Below, piece by piece: positions 5,380 through 5,650 of a DNA stretch of 5,650 bases. The stretch is taken from assembly GCA_023254015.1 (NCBI GenBank), contig JALQYS010000186.1, forward strand, positions 1-5,650. The letters run 5' to 3'. The notes under the pieces are model-generated. The model ran no database searches and had not been told where the DNA came from. It worked only from the letters and a program-made list of their open reading frames with translations. Within the stretch, counting starts at the first letter, position 1; the number at the start of each line of letters is the position of its first letter. Origin of the DNA: Paracoccaceae bacterium (GTDB taxonomy: Bacteria; Pseudomonadota; Alphaproteobacteria; Rhodobacterales; Rhodobacteraceae). The translations under genes were made by a program, and so were the position numbers.

Positions 5380-5650
5380 ATGGCCATCGAACGCACCCTG
5401 TCGATCATCAAGCCCGACGCCACCAAGCGCAACCTGACTGGCAAGATCGTTGCCAAGTTCGAAGATGCCGGCCTGCGCGTCGTCGCCTCCAAGCGCATCC
5501 ACCTGTCGGCCGCAACCGCTGGCGCTTTCTATGCCGAGCATGCCGAGCGTGGCTTCTACGGCGAGCTGTGCGCCTATATGGCGTCGGAGCCGGTCGTGGT
5601 TCAGGTTCTGGAAGGCGAAGGCGCCATTGCCAAGAACCGTGAAGTGATGG
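5380..5650 (+). CDS. ndk: Nucleoside diphosphate kinase, N-terminal 90 codons (cut by window end)
   Basis: Nucleoside diphosphate kinase moves the gamma phosphate from a nucleoside triphosphate (usually ATP) to a nucleoside diphosphate through a phosphohistidine, balancing NTP and dNTP pools in the cytoplasm. The start MAIERTLSIIKPDA is diagnostic. K11 of the KPDA motif, Y51 in AFYAEH, the aromatic pair F59-Y60 and R87 in the NR pair fall at the usual active-site positions. The segment EPVVVQVLEGEGAI (70-83) also matches the family. The enzyme is about 140 residues long, so roughly the last 50 are missing here, including the catalytic histidine near residue 117. It is divergent from the ABC-F gene and probably has its own promoter between about 5296 and 5360, where I could not pick out a clear -35/-10 pair. 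Confidence 0.96.
   Translation, partial: MAIERTLSIIKPDATKRNLTGKIVAKFEDAGLRVVASKRIHLSAATAGAFYAEHAERGFYGELCAYMASEPVVVQVLEGEGAIAKNREVM

Noticed and set aside
3044..5437. A 797-codon open frame on the + strand antisense to the ABC-F gene
   Set aside because: It lacks any recognisable domain, is rich in Arg, His, Gln and Pro as GC-rich antisense shadows are, and lies over a clear ABC-F gene with intact motifs.

Overview
The window is about 5.6 kb of GC-rich DNA with bacterial gene structure. It most resembles an alphaproteobacterium of the Rhodobacteraceae/Paracoccaceae type. The clues are the long acidic tail on ribosomal protein L9, strong GC preference at third codon positions, the pairing of an ABC-F ATPase with ndk, and an intergenic double-hairpin element of a kind I recall from Rhodobacterales genomes. 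The taxonomic call is inference; no rRNA or other marker is present.

Layout. Bases 1-823 hold the end of the rpsF-rpsR-rplI type ribosomal operon: complete rpsR and rplI with strong Shine-Dalgarno sites, closed by a textbook intrinsic terminator at 847-880. Bases 881-1167 hold no convincing gene, only a small hairpin and a candidate promoter for the next gene. Bases 1168-2091 encode a ten-helix EamA/DMT-family permease on the + strand. Its 3' end overlaps by 37 bp the 3' end of a minus-strand cluster that runs leftward from 5188 to 2055: a YheS-type ABC-F translation ATPase, a DUF2267-like protein 3 nt downstream, and a protein tentatively placed with PGN_0703-like putative restriction endonucleases. 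Bases 5189-5379 form a divergent intergenic region with a GC-rich double hairpin. At the right edge, on the + strand, is the first 90 codons of ndk, cut by the window end.

Function. The window is mostly housekeeping: ribosome structure (S18, L9), ribosome-associated ABC-F activity and nucleotide metabolism (Ndk). The permease has an unknown substrate. The two uncharacterised genes behind the ABC-F gene are the least understood part; their tight spacing suggests co-transcription. I see no CRISPR array, mobile element, tRNA, rRNA or recognisable defence island. I found no strong case for a previously undescribed system. The points most worth a second look are the ABC-F/DUF2267/endonuclease-like cluster, the apparent lack of a lysine at a putative nuclease site, the convergent antisense overlap, and the double-hairpin element.
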